64,000 bases of DNA from Paragorgia papillata (Eukaryota; Cnidaria; Anthozoa; Scleralcyonacea; Coralliidae): NCBI GenBank assembly GCA_035771165.1, contig JAWNZC010000344.1:456501-520500 (forward strand). Reading direction: 5' to 3'. The first letter of the stretch is position 1; each line of letters opens with the position of its first letter. A model generated the notes under the pieces. That model worked only from the letters and a program-made list of their open reading frames with translations. It ran no database searches and was not told where the DNA came from. The position numbers were made by a program, and so were the translations under genes. This document shows positions 24,811 to 37,449 of the stretch, in pieces.

Positions 24811-27321
24811 GTAAGTTCTAATTGGCTAGTTATATTATTCTATATTTTATTGGTTATATAAATTATATAATTTTATAGCTCACAGAGACACTAAAGTACA
24901 GTTTAATTACCCATGGTAAGAGTATTATAATTTAAATTTTACATACTAGTAATGAAACTAATTGCATGCAGTACGATATATATATATATATAAGCTGCAA
25001 ATGTGTATTTCAAGTTCCCTAAGTCAAGTTAACCCAATTTCCCTACTGTGGTTGCCTTTAGTAATTTTACTCTGGCTATTAATATCGCCAGATAATTCTA
25101 CTTGTCAAGGGAAGAACTGTAGTAGGGAAAGGATTAATCAGTCTACAGTCTATAAAATAATGCATATTCATGCATGTGTACAACAAATTTCAGTACACAT
25201 TTAGCCCCGTACCGAAAAAGATGGCAACTTGTACACTTAACCACAATCCTTTGCATGCAGTAAATATATGTTTCTTGCAGATGTTTTAAAACCATATCTT
25301 TCAATAATTCTCAGAATTATCGAAAGATATGATTTTAAAACTATCAACCTTGGTAGGAATGAAGTTCTTGCTAAACTTCATCCACCTTAGCATGATAAAC
25401 AATGCTTAGTTGTTATTTGAGCTAATTTGAGGTTCCGAAGCAATTATGTGGGCAAATGTATACCGGTGTCGCAATCTTTGTCATCCCAAGATGAGATCCT
25501 TAATAAGAATTCATAATAAAATAAAATTTATAGTAAAATCTAGAATAAAAGATTTCTTACTCAAAGAGTCTGAAAATTATCCTATTTGATTTCATATGGA
25601 AAAGTTATTCCTATCAGATTCTGGGCCCAATTCCTATAGAAAATGCTATATATTCCTACATTAAAGTTATTAAATTTAATATAAATCCAATTTCCCACAA
25701 ATAGTGGGGTTTCATTAAGATTATTAATTCATCAATGAATATTTTAATATTTATACAAAAGAAACTATTGATTTTTGTATATCTAATAATTAGTAAATTA
25801 TATACTAGCCTATTCCTGAGCCCAATTCTATGCAGTTTTGGAGCCCAGGTTTATTTTATGTGGAGAACTTTCAGTATGGAATTAGAAAAGTCCCGTACGT
25901 GTATAGAGCTAATTAATTTGTAAAACAAAACTCTGCACAAAGCTCTGTTGTAAAACAAAACTCTACACTCTTGAGTCTCATCAAGCCTGTTCCAGTACAT
26001 ATGTATGACTACAATTTCGTACTAGTATTTTAAAGTTTGAAAAGTTCAAACACAAGTTAACTCATTGTCGAGATATAAAATATCAAATACTTAAGTTTTT
26101 ATACTAAAAATACAAAATACGCTACCTGCCCACTGTCTTTCTCAGAGAAATTGACAATATTAAACACACTCCAAACTCCATGTAGGTTTAAACTTTTAAA
26201 AGTCCAGTTCAGTTTCTCCATATCCTGATAAACGTTAAAGCCATAAAATTCAAAATGTAATTTCTCCTCAGAGTTTTCTAACATTTTCACCAAGGATATT
26301 TCGATAACATTTATATGCCACGGGGCAAGCTCACTGAAGCATATAATTAATTTAATTTATATTTGCTACACGTGTGCAAATAGAAACACGAGATCATCAC
26401 GACGCGCATTCCAAAATGATCATCGGGAAGAATCGGGTACATTTTTTTCGAACATATTCAGGCGCAGCATCTATTTGAATGATCCATTATAATCCTTACT
26501 ATAAATTTTTGAGTGGAACCGGTGGCTGTTGAATTCGGAATAATCCAAACGATTTTAAAGTGTTTATTTTATTTAGAAATATACAAGTCAGTAGTTATTG
26601 TTGTTTTGGTCGATACTCAATAGTTCATCTTCATCGCTCGCTTTATAAGACTCGATCGCTGTATATTTATGGCAACAAACATCACAATGCTGACTGCAGA
26701 CTGAATGTGGCTGCCACTGCAGGACAACGGTGTCAATGAATATTGGATGTACAGTACAGAAGAATGCAATTATGCAACTGTGATAGACAGGATGCGATGT
26801 GTGAACAAGGTTAGTACAAGGCGCTTTTTAGTTTTTGTGGTGTTTTGCAGTTGCCCCAATTTTTATACTGTAGATCAAATAATAAAGTCTAATTGGCCCA
26901 AAATTAGCTGCCATTAAAGTATAATAATTACAGTGTACAGTCCGTTTTGCGCATGTCCGTAGGTTTGTTTACGTTTTGATTTAGTTTGATTTGAGTCCTT
27001 ATAAATTTTTATAAATACTATTGATAAGATTTTGATAAAACTTGTGGACGAATCAGTTCAAAGACTTGCCACTTCTCAGGTTTCTGTAAAATATTAAGCA
27101 ACACTATAACAACAGCAATTTCCAGCCCAGCATACACTGAAACAAGTTTTTGAAACAAGTTTACGAAACTCATTTTCAAAAAATTTTCCAAAACTTGTAT
27201 AAAAAATAGAATACTACTCTAGAATCAGGGAATTTAACTTTTCAACATTAACACTGGAAACCTTTGTTTCTGAAACCTTGTTTTGGTAACTTGTTTCGGA
27301 CATTTTCTCTAGTGTATGCCG
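24811..27321. other. AT-rich region, mostly without genes
   Basis: Contains the hairpin at 25284-25340 and a possible short first exon at 26705-26809 (MWLPLQDNGVNEYWMYS...) ending at AACAAG/GTTAGT; its phase does not fit the exon at 37340, so I do not assign it. Nothing else supportable. Confidence 0.35.
25284..25340. repeat. 57-bp palindrome
   Basis: Two 28-bp arms separated by a single base pair at 26 of 28 positions. The left arm begins TTTTAAAACCATATCTTTC. Confidence 0.85.
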
Positions 27322-28150
27322 GTGTCACAGGAAATGTGTCCCCCCTGGGATAGATTTCCTAGGAAATGTGTCCCCCCCCTTCGGAAATTTAGCCCGCCCC
27401 CTCAGAATGATTCCTTACAGGATAATTGATGTACGTGTAATGTGGACAAAACGTTTTAAAAGTAAAAAAATATATATTTCTGAATGATAAATTCTAACAG
27501 CTAAATATATGTTTGAAATATATATTGAGAGATGTCGACGATTAGTAAGAAAACGTGGGAGGGGTAATTAATACGCGAGGGATGTGTGGCAGTTCACCTA
27601 CAACGTATCTTAATTACCTGTGCCAGTGTTACCCCGCAAATTAGTGTTTAGTTAGCTACAAGCTATCTGCCCGCTTCTACACCAGTATGACCAATACGAA
27701 TACGCTTTTGAGAGTCATCGCTCATTGAAAAAAGGCGTCTACTGCGTTTGCGAATCATGACTACCATGCATAATAAATACTTCCGTATATACCGTTTTTT
27801 GAAAAACGGCAAACTACACTATTATATTAATAACAAAGCACGAAAATGGTGAGCTGCCGAGAATTTCGACAACGAAATACTGACGTTTCACGCGGAGCTC
27901 TTCATTAACCTCGAGCCAACACGCTCTTTAGAAAGCAAAAAAGAGTTTCTTATCTAAATATATATTTAGCTGTTATAATTTATCATTCAGAAATATATAT
28001 TTTTTACTTTTAAAAAGTTTTGGCCACATTACACGTATATCAATTATCCTGTAAAGAATCATTCTGAGCGGGGGGGGGGGCGAATTTCCGAAGGGGGGGA
28101 CATATTTCCTAGGAAATGTGTCCCGGGGGGGACATATTTTGGGGGGACAC
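27322..28150. mobile_element. 829-bp element with about 180-bp inverted termini and G-rich ends
   Basis: Both ends begin GTGTC and carry G/C-runs interleaved with the palindrome ATTTCCTAGGAAAT. They then share about 130 bp of inverted sequence including GGATAATTGATGTACGTG and ATATTTCTGAATGATAAAT. The interior (about 27515-27950) has no ORF. The arms are similar but not identical, suggesting some age. Flanks do not show an obvious target duplication. Confidence 0.8.
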
Positions 28151-28992
28151 CACCCACAACAAAATCAAAGAACATGCACAAAACAGACTGTAGTCTCCCT
28201 TTAATTAGTCAGATTTTAATGCTGTGTACCTAAAAAATTGTTGTACACAACAATTAAGTTTAGTCAAATTAAAAACTTTTACATATTATGTAGCTTGTTA
28301 GACCAGTGATAAATAGGAATCTTTCTTGCGGTATATTTATTAAGGGGGGAGTACACCTTCAATTCTAGGTTTGCGAAGTCATTATGTAATAATGGCTCTT
28401 GCAAATGATAGATAACTGCAAATTCAACATGCTATATATCATTTTAAAGCTTATAAGATGCTGAAAACAAATAACATAACTAAATGTTACATATAGCTAT
28501 ATGGAGTTATAAAAAGAGCTTGTAAGCATGACAACATGTATTTTCTGGTGACCCATTTTAGATGCTATCTAGTCAGAACCTACCAATCATAGATTAGTGA
28601 TCTTAACATCTATACATTGACTACCTTCCAGAGAAAAAAATAATGGATGCTTTTTGGGGAGCTCTGTTTCTTGTTGCCATACCAACAATTTTAATGGAAG
28701 TAACTTATTTCTCAGTGCTAAAATTTATCTAAAATCCTTAGGTTGTAAAGTAAGGGGAAAAGCATCCATTAATTTTTTTAAACACTAACCTGAGAACAAC
28801 CTCTGAAAAAATCAGTAACATTGGTCAAATACTTTTTAAGTTATTAGGTTTAAGTAACGGCCACTATAAAAAATATGGTTTTTGAGAAAATGGCAATCAA
28901 AGTTAGTAAACTATGCACGAGTGTTCTCCAGATGTGCTGTTTCAATAAACACACAAAAAGACAGTGTCCAGCTATGTTGCCATACCCTGACT
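28151..28992. other. no gene seen
   Basis: AT-rich sequence downstream of the minus-strand Mutator-like gene. No repeat boundary or coding feature recognised. Confidence 0.35.
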
Positions 28993-31054
28993 TTATTTTT
29001 GCTGTCTTTGGTGGAGTAACTGAGCCAGGGGAGCATTATCGTTATCATCAGAAGAGTCGGAATAATTGTCAGATAAGAGCTGAGCGAGGGGATAGTTGTC
29101 ATCATCATCTGAGGAATTAACTTGGCCAAGGGGATCAATCTCATTGAACTTTCCACTGCTGTAAGAGGATTCACCTTCTGTTTCTGCCTGTTTTGCTGCC
29201 AGTTTAGCTTGCCTGACCTTTCTTCTTCTCTCTTTTTCCCGCATCGTTGTATTTCTAATGGAACGTGAAATTCTTCCTTTGTCTTTTTTGGCACTCCCTT
29301 GACTTGTAAACTCTCCAGCTTGAATACTAGCCACTTTCATCACTTCATGTCTTGAGGTTGCACCAGAATTGAAATATAATACTGCTGACATTACAGCCAT
29401 CTCCACAGTTTTGGGCCCTTTGTACCGGTGCTTTGGAGCTCTATTCCACACCATGCTGTTCAGGCTTTCATTCGCATTCTGTGAGTATCCAGGCAGACAA
29501 CGAAGCAATAGGGAATACTCACTTAGTCGCTTGAATTCTGGAAGCAATAGTTCTAAGAACACTGCATCTAAATGGTGATCTTTTCTTTGGAGTGTGCCCT
29601 GTCGCTTATAGGAGCACCAGCTATCAGCCCCCACTGGGCAATATTTGTGCCTCTCCTTCTGATCACTCAACTCACACGAATGGTAGAGTACTGCCATGAT
29701 AGCCTGCTGCATCACAGATATTTGACTCTTTTGTCGCTGTGCTGTAAGCTTACCAGGCTTCACATTTGCCCTGATGGCATTACCATAATACGTCTGCAAT
29801 TTATCTAAAGCTTTGTCTGTAAGTCTATGCTTACTGCCCTTGACCAATTTTCCATCCTTGAGTTTCTTTTCTTTCTTCCGGAGATCCCTCAAATGAGTTC
29901 CCATCCTCTTTTGGACATGACCGATACAATCCAATTTCATGGCTCTGGAACACTTGGCTGCACCACTATCATGACTTTCCTTCCATTTCCGATGATCATT
30001 GGACTCAACCCATTTCTTGTATTCCTTCGAACGCTTGTCGGTATTTTCCCATTTTTCACAGTCCTCACAACATCCATATGTGTCCCAAATGCTACCATAG
30101 GCCTTGCTGTCACCATCACAAATCATAAATTTATACTGAAGATTGTACTCTTTTGAACGCTCCCAGATTTTCTTGGCTATGGAATATTCCATGGATCCAC
30201 TTGAGCGAGTGTGACTTTGGGTGCATTTTTCTTGGTGTCCAGTAAACCACATGCTGTACTCAAATGTGTCTTCACCTAGTTCTTGTTTAGCTATTGCACA
30301 TTCCTTGCACACTTTTGACTCAAAGTCATAATCAAGTACCTCACCAGTATCGACAGCTATGACAAAGCCGATACACTTGCAGTATATCCTCGTTTTGACC
30401 ATGTTCCATCATAACTAACTGCAATCTCTACCACATTGGATTCATTTGGTCATGAAGTGAACTAACTTTTTCTCTTGCCTTCTGTAAATTTTCAGTTACA
30501 GCTTTTTTGTGTGCCTCATACAAAGTGTTGACATGGTTATTCCAAGCACTACGATTGCAAGGGGGAGGCATGTTCAAGATGTCACACATTACTGACATGC
30601 CTTCTCTTCCAACTCCCATTTCTGAGGCAGTATACACCATTCGTCTGTTGATGTCTGTTGAATTTTGTGGTGTCCATGACTCACTCTTGTTCCCTGAAGT
30701 TTGAATTTCCAGTTTAGTGTCACACTTGGAGCACTCTATTTCAATAACGGAACTATTTCCATACCTCCGAGTCTTGTCATCTTTCACCCTCAACTCTCCC
30801 CCAGCTTCGCATTGATGTAAGGGCTGGAATACACTCAACAAACTAGACAATTCAATGAGTCTATAACTATTAGAATTGCCCAAAACTTGACTTGTATCTG
30901 CGGTTTGATGACCAAGCTTTCGCATTGATGCTGTTTCTCTGACTAGTGTAGAAGTGCTTCTTGCACTGTCGACTTGTTCACTAGTCGTGCTATTGCTCTC
31001 AACATCCCAGCGATTTTTGCCCCGAAATCGCTTCTTCTTCGCAACTTTTGGCAT
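28993..31054 (-). pseudogene. Mutator-like (MULE) transposase, two frameshifts
   Basis: Read from the ATG at 31054. The N-terminal part is basic then Ser/Thr-rich, with a Cys-x2-Cys site (IECSKCDT) and MPPPCNRSAWNNHV. The core follows: SYDGTWSKRGY, FVIAVDTGEVLDYD, a Cys-x2-Cys site, MICDGDSKAYGS, LDCIGHVQKRMG, a basic stretch, KYCPVGADSWC and QNANESLNSMVW, then a Lys/Arg-rich and acidic tail. This order matches the widespread animal Mutator-like transposase family. Candidate catalytic residues are the Asp in SYDGTW, the Asp in CDGDS and a later Glu. The frame changes twice within about 80 bp (near 30440 and 30385), so both ORFs (30428-31054 and 28993-30402) belong to one broken gene. No MULE terminal repeats were identified around it. 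Confidence 0.8.
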
Positions 31055-31550
31055 TACCAAGTAAATAAAAGCTCAAAAATCAATCTCCAACAATAAAAAT
31101 ATAATAAACAACAGTATATACTGTCAAAATTTAATTCCTTGTGTTCGCTTGCTTTGTATTCTTCGAAGTGAAAGTGTGAAGGCAAAAATAACACCTAAAA
31201 CGCTGAGTAGCCAGGCCTTAAACTCGTCACCAGTCTCTTTGTTGAAGGAATATCAAAATTATTCAAAAGTTCTTGAGAAACACCAAAAACAAAGCAGGGA
31301 AGGACAAAAGAAAGAACAAATACAATCCCGTTTCCATGGCAACGGGATTCAAAATTTCAATGTCCTTCATAGAAAAGGTTATTTAAAGCAGAAACAAAGC
31401 TTAAACAGTGCCATTTTAAGTTTCAACTCTTCTATGGCAACTAATGATTCTTTTTAGCAGTTAAATTTTTTTTTTAATCTTTGAAGATGTGCAAGGTGTA
31501 TTCGATGATTGACTTTTAGTATATTTATGTTATTCGCAGGGCCCGGTACT

Positions 31551-31617
31551 TACCTTCAAAGGAAAGTACTGTATAGCAGAGCATTACTCCACTATACAGT
31601 ACTTTCCTTTGAAGGTA
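31551..31617. repeat. perfect 26-bp hairpin with 15-base loop
   Basis: TACCTTCAAAGGAAAGTACT... (31551-31576) is exactly complementary to 31592-31617. The stem has no mismatch. Could be a tiny MITE or a hairpin RNA precursor; no promoter or target duplication decides this. Confidence 0.9.
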
Positions 31618-32517
31618 CAGTTGTAGTAATGACTGAAAAATGTAGTGCTTTGTTTACCATGCACTGACCACTGCCCATATTTTCAACAAGAGGCTGTATG
31701 ATTTATCCACCATTATTGGCCTTATATGTTTCCATTTCTTGTATTTGAAAAAATAATTTGTGAGCACACTACTTTAGGATAACCGGCACCAGCATGACAT
31801 ATTGGAGAGAACATGCATATTGGTCATGCAGAAGTTGTGATACGGGAGGATTGGTATTATAATGTAGTCATAATATTGTACATGTATATATATATATACC
31901 GTATATATAATTAAATTTGTAGAAAAAATAAAACTATTTATAAATTATAATTTCCATCTTATCTTTTTTTAGCCTATAAGTATTTGTGCAAACATTTTGA
32001 TCAGGAGAAAGATTAGAAGCAGATCACATTGATTGAAAAAGCTTTGGAATTGATGAACATTTGACAAAGGATTGTGGATAAGTGCAGAAATTTTAATTTA
32101 GTTTAAATATTTAATTCAGCTCTGGCAGTTTCTGTTACAAGTGTATGTATCTACACACTGGGGCTCATTGGTGAAAATGTTCATTGGTGAAGGATGTTTA
32201 TCAGTAAAACGCCATTGGGCTTATCTGTATATTTTTTTATCAAGAAGAAAAGTACATGTAAATTAATTTGCTAAATAGGGTGCTTACAGTATTAGTAAAA
32301 TAACCCTTTTTTGACACTAATGAACGTAGGCTCCCTGTGGTATATATGACTTTTTATACAATGATGTGACTTTTTATACAATGTGTGCATTTTTATTGTT
32401 TGTTGACCGTAATTTATTACAGATTATGTCAGATTACAGTACATCACTACCATGGTCACTGCAATATCACGTGCCAATTAATGACTTTGATTTGTATAGA
32501 TCATGGATCAGGTCAGC

Positions 32518-32556
32518 TGAGGCATTGAAAAAACCCTCAAAATTTTCAATGCCTCA
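32518..32556. repeat. perfect 14-bp hairpin
   Basis: TGAGGCATTGAAAA pairs perfectly with TTTTCAATGCCTCA over an 11-base spacer. Confidence 0.85.
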
Positions 32557-32694
32557 AAAATTCTCCATGAAAACTCGGTAATTACTAAATTTTTTGAAGT
32601 TTTACTTTTACTTACGTCATCTGTGCATCTATAGACAACGTCAAAATAGAATCTATCTTGAATTTTCCCAAGGAATTTCAGGGTATTGAAAATG

Positions 32695-32722
32695 ATGAAT
32701 CACATCAGCTGATGTGATTCAT
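32695..32722. repeat. perfect 28-bp palindrome
   Basis: Uninterrupted dyad centred on CATCAGCTGATG, each half 14 bp. Contains an E-box-like CAGCTG core. Confidence 0.9.
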
Positions 32723-33060
32723 GCATGATCTATGCAAATCAAGCAACATCATTGGCTTGTGGCATTGCAGTGAGATGTCCTGTGATTGGTTCACAGAAAT
32801 TAGACCAGGTTAGTGATGTAATCTGTGTATCTTTCACTAATAGGACAGCAATGAAAGTCAAGAAGTCACATTATTGTATGAAATGGATTAATCTATAATT
32901 TTGTTAAATAGTCACTAATTGATATTAATCTAAAATTCCATATCAGTCAAAAAATAAACATGAGGTTTTGAATGTTCTCAGTTGTTGTTACTTACAATAT
33001 TTGAAACATAAAAAGGTAATACATCCCTGTACAGTGAATTACAACAACAACTGATTCATT

Positions 33061-33270
33061 TTACCACCGTTTTCCCCGCTTACGCAGGGGTTGGCCGGTG
33101 GCTCCGCACAGCAGTTTCCTCCATTTCTCTTTCTCCTGCGCATCTTCCCTTTTCAACCCACACTTTCTCATATCCCTTTCCACCACATGACTCCATGTCA
33201 TCTTCAGCCTTCCCTGTCCTCTCGTCCTCTCAATAGTGTTATTATCCAATCGCTTTGACCTGGCCTCAAC
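33061..33270 (-). pseudogene. non-LTR retrotransposon (LINE) 3' fragment
   Basis: The minus strand encodes the usual C-terminal tail of LINE reverse transcriptases: RGQGRLKMTWSHVVERDMRK, then CGLKREDAQEKEKWRKLLCG, ending before TAA at 33061. Everything upstream (RT and endonuclease) is missing, as expected of a 5'-truncated, dead-on-arrival copy. Confidence 0.85.
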
Positions 33271-33871
33271 TCAGTTGAGATAAATCAGATAATTGAATTT
33301 CAACATGTACCCAAGGTTTCAGGTGCATGACTCCACTGTGTCCCAATAGGCTATTTGCATGATGACGTTCGATGGTGTTGGGTGATTACATCACTACAAC
33401 TACCAGAATGCTTTGCTAGTATCCTCTATTTATTTCCATTAGAGAAGGCCATCGTCATTATACGTCATGTGTACCTGCAAATGGTCTATTTCTTATATTT
33501 GATGATCATTTTAAATGGTATGTCCTCAGACTGCCTGACAGGACACACGTTTTTAGTTTAATTTTATACATTTTGAGAGTAGATCGTTTATTATTTTAAT
33601 TAAATATGCCAGGCAATTTTAGTCGAGATTGCTCACATTAGTCACATACACCTCAATACATTGGTACAACTGTACAAGCCAAATAAATTTCGATTTGTTT
33701 TGCGTTCTACCTTGAAATGAATCGAAGACTCGATTGAATTTAAGTGGCTCGAAAGAATTTCCACTTCTTGGATACGCCAAACTAATTCTGCTTTGTCAGA
33801 GAAAATTATCACCACCAGTCCACCGTACAGACTACCATCAAAGGCGTTGTCGTATTAATAGCGCCCACGAC

Positions 33872-33970
33872 CACAGAATAAATATTGAGCAGAAGGCCCA
33901 CTCAGGGGTACGAAGTGTCCTCACTTTTTTAGTGCGCATGTCACACGCCGCCATGTTGAAAGCAAGTAAA
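33872..33970. repeat. dispersed repeat, inverted copy
   Basis: Carries CACAGAATAAATATTGAGC and CCATGTTGAAAGCAAGTAAA. Both recur in inverted orientation at 36487-36595, 2.6 kb away, with diverged sequence between the two blocks. Confidence 0.75.
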
Positions 33971-36486
33971 CTCCAGCGGATCAACAAGGAACAACATGGC
34001 GGAAAACGAAGTCGAGTCACCAAAACGGCTCTACTTGGAAAGCTTTTTGGACGATTTCCATTTAACTTTGATATTTTACAAATGAAAGGTAAGCGACCAA
34101 TTTACTTGCGGTTAGAAGGCATACAAACACGTTTTCGCGTGGAATTTAGCTACTTTTGAGCGATGACCTGCCCACTCCTCAATGACTGAAGTACGTCAGT
34201 CGGCTACGGTATCTCGGTACATATTTCAAATTACAGAGAACTTTTATGAAGAGTTTTTAATCATTTCACATCAGTTACATATTTTTAATTGAGAATTGCA
34301 CAGTGTGTAAACCGTGCTCTTGTTTTTATGAATATTTTAAGGATATTATAATATGCGCACGAGGGCTCACTCACTCCAAATTTGTTACATGTAAATTGAT
34401 GAAGTATTTTAGTCTGGTTCAGTTCAATGGGTAAAAATACTAATTCCGCAGAATTCCATCTTTATGTGTTTGTTTACCTTCTTCTAGTAACGTTCTTACT
34501 CCAATTGTTTGTCTGTTGTATTAAGTGAATTGTGATTGAAGACATTGAACAAGATTTATTTTTGTCATTAACCTACCATGGCTAAAGAAAGTTGATACAC
34601 TTGACAAGCTGTTGAAATGTTGATTTGATTTTGTTCTTTTCTTGTAATTTTAGTAAATAATTTGTTTGGATTGTGTGTGTATTTGGACATGACAGCTTAC
34701 TGAATGAAAATCAGAAGCTTCCATCAGAAAAGACACAGCTTGATGCCTGAATTGATGGAGACTTTTATAAAACTCACATGTTTTTTATTCACTTGTTTCA
34801 CTTTTAAAGTGCCATTAATAGTTGAACTTTATTTGAGTATTGTTGTATTACTGGATTTAAAAAAACAAAAACTGATAATAAACACCACCTAAAACTATTC
34901 AAGTGTATATGTGTTGTCAGTTGTGATTGTGATGATATAATATTACTGCAGTACATATTAAAACTATCTGTTTCTGAAAGTCTCAAAACCAACACCTGTA
35001 TTTGCTAGAGTATCAAAGGCTTGCATAGTGTACATTTCATTTAAAAGCATTATTTTAAATATGTCAAGTTGATGTGTAGATGATAAATTGCAAAAATGTT
35101 GACAGCTGTTAACAGAAACAGCTGTTGGAAATGTGTTCCAAATTCTTAATGTAGATTAATTTAGGTATAAACCATCCACCCTATAATAGAGGATGTACTG
35201 TACATTTGAGATACATTTAAGCATTTGCATTATTTATATACATATTGCATACCCCATATACCTGACTGTGTTTACCACTGACTACAAAACGTTTTTGCAA
35301 ACAAGTTACAATGTTAACCAAACCCAATAAGTTTTAAACATTTATTTCACATATACAGTACAAAATAGGTAAAGGTCAGTTCTTTTGACCACTAAATTTT
35401 ACTGTTACAAGCTCTGTGTACACAAGGTGCAAAATTAAGAAAATGTATTATTACCAGTTGCCCACCACAGGACAAATAGTAGTAACTGGTCCTTTATTAT
35501 TTTACTGGCCAACACCCTATTAATTAAATTAACTAGTAGACCAATTAATTCTTTATTTATTATAAAGACATGAAATTAACACCTTTTTGTTCTTAATTAA
35601 ACATGAAGTAAGTAGAAAGTCTTTTGTTCAAAATGTTTACACTCAGTATGACTGAAGCTGCTGAAGAACATTTGCCACTATTCCTGTGTCAGTGGCCAGT
35701 GCTGTGAAGAATCCCCTCTTGATTTTCTACAGTTCATTGTTTCTTAAGATTTCATTTCAAATCTATTGTCTCAGCTAAAAAAAGGAGAGAAACTATGTGA
35801 AGGTTGCACATCTATAATCTAAACCTCCATCTAAGCAACAAATCATGAAATATTTAAAAAGCTTGGGGGAAAAAACTCAAGACGAACTGTCCAACCTAGA
35901 GAATTAAGATACAGTAGGCCATTTCAAGCTAACTATATATGCGTTCATTTTATAGTAGAATAAAGTAAAATACCTAGACTTCAACACTAAGGACCTGATA
36001 TTTCAGGTTAATCTTTTTATCAGCAGCAACGTTTACAAATATTAAATGAAATTGGAGAAATACTGGCACTTGTTTGTCAGCCTTCAACAAATATATGTCA
36101 AATCATAATTGCCTACAATCCGTCCAAATAGAGAGCTATAGAGTTGCTTCGTTCTTCAAAATTGCTTGTCCGATTAAGATAGAACAACCAATACGTGTAA
36201 TTTTATTATTATACTTTAGATTTAAACTGTTTTTAAATAGTTTCCTCACTTATTTATTATTGAAAGTACAACTTCAAAAGTGGACGGGTAGCTCCGGCCG
36301 GACCAATTAACAAGATAATGAAATCGTAAATTTCCCGTTCAAATTTCGTTAAATATCTTCCTTACCACAATAAATTTGATTTAAACTTACCGTCCAAGAA
36401 TATAACCACCAAAATTTTGAGTTATAGCCATTTAAACGATCAGAACGCACTTTTCGCCATATTGTTTACTGTTGAGAGGAGCCGCT

Positions 36487-36595
36487 TTTACTTGCTTTCA
36501 ACATGGCGGCCAACATGCGCGAGGCGACCTGCGCGAGGACATAAACTTCAAAGGTTCCGACGAGAGTGGGCCTTCTGCTCAATATTTATTCTGTG
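36487..36595. repeat. dispersed repeat, direct copy
   Basis: Carries TTTACTTGCTTTCAACATGG and GCTCAATATTTATTCTGTG, the inverse of 33872-33970. A third, more diverged copy of the second block is at 17789-17820. Confidence 0.75.
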
Positions 36596-36748
36596 CCCAC
36601 GACCCACGCTCCATTAAAACCGTAGCCTGCCTAGCAAGACTTTCTTAGTAGTCTGGGTACGAAGGTGGAGGAAACGTTTGCGGACAGGCCCCGGTATTTT
36701 GAAAACCTCGTTCACCACGAACGGGGGCTTCTGATTGGTGCAGCTTTA

Positions 36749-36785
36749 GACTGCATTATCGGTGACATAGTTTAAAATTGAAATC

Positions 36786-36832
<47 letters not shown>

Positions 36833-36872
36833 CATGATTTCAATTTTAAACTATGTCATCGATAATGCAGTC
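36749..36872. mobile_element. palindromic element with (TA)n centre
   Basis: Two 42-bp arms (GACTGCATTATCGGTGACAT... and its inverse) match at 41 of 42 positions and flank about 20 TA repeats. No clear target duplication. Probably a small fold-back element. Confidence 0.85.
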
Positions 36873-37339
36873 TCGTAGTTCAAGTGACAGAGACTTCCCA
36901 CGGTAGTATTTGCGTCTTTTAGATGTACCATCGAACGCTGTCATATAATAAAGAACTAAAGAACCGTGTAAAATATACGTAAAGACTGCAGTATTTCAAT
37001 CACGTGATCGCGTTCCTTTGCGTTAGGTTTGTTATTTACACGTCGTTATTTTGGGCCGAACGAGCATTCTACTGATTTTGGTAGTACCAGAAGCCTATTT
37101 GCATCCTAATTACTGATAGGGACCTTTCTTCACATCGATGAAGTCATCGAAACGTTGAGTCATGGAGATTAACTTTTTAAATTACGTTCAAAGACTTTTA
37201 CGTCTTTTATGACTGACATTATTGTTAATAATTTTATTATAAAGTAATTAAACTATTAACTATAACATTCTTGTTTTGGGGATTCATTTGATTCAATATA
37301 TCTCACTCTTCTTGGGTACTTTTAACTACTACTTTTTAG

Positions 37340-37449
37340 AAGCATTAAGAGCACATTTTCTGACCAAGCGAAATGCTCACAAATGTGCTGACGATGGCAG
37401 TGCGGCACGTCTTCGAAGACGAGAGCGACAACGTGCTCGTATGAACAAG
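37340..37449 (+). CDS. candidate exon, Arg-rich
   Basis: Bounded by CTTTTTAG/AA and AACAAG/GTCAGT. Encodes ALRAHFLTKRNAHKCADD followed by an Arg-rich stretch (ARLRRRERQRARMNK). It starts with two bases of a codon, matching the one-base overhang of the exon at 24719-24810, and ends in phase 0, matching the exon at 39634. Resembles the basic linker of multi-copy cnidarian proteins; function unknown. Confidence 0.5.

Larger units (their letters stand above)
31055..33060. other. gene-poor region with perfect hairpins
   Basis: No coding sequence I can support. Holds the hairpins at 31551-31617 and 32518-32556, the palindrome at 32695-32722 and a TA microsatellite near 31886. Confidence 0.4.
33261..37339. 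other. gene-poor repeat-rich region
   Basis: Contains inverted copies of a 100-bp repeat (33872-33970 and 36487-36595) and the large TA-centred palindrome at 36749-36872. No ORF with recognisable content. Confidence 0.4.

Noticed and set aside
26705..26809. Candidate first exon of the gene ending at 40005
   Set aside because: Its donor leaves phase 0, which does not fit the acceptor phase at 37340.
28875..30156. Plus-strand ORFs opposite the Mutator-like gene
   Set aside because: Antisense shadows of a recognised transposase.
32695..32722. Palindrome as a transposon
   Set aside because: Only 28 bp with no target duplication; could be chance or a binding site.
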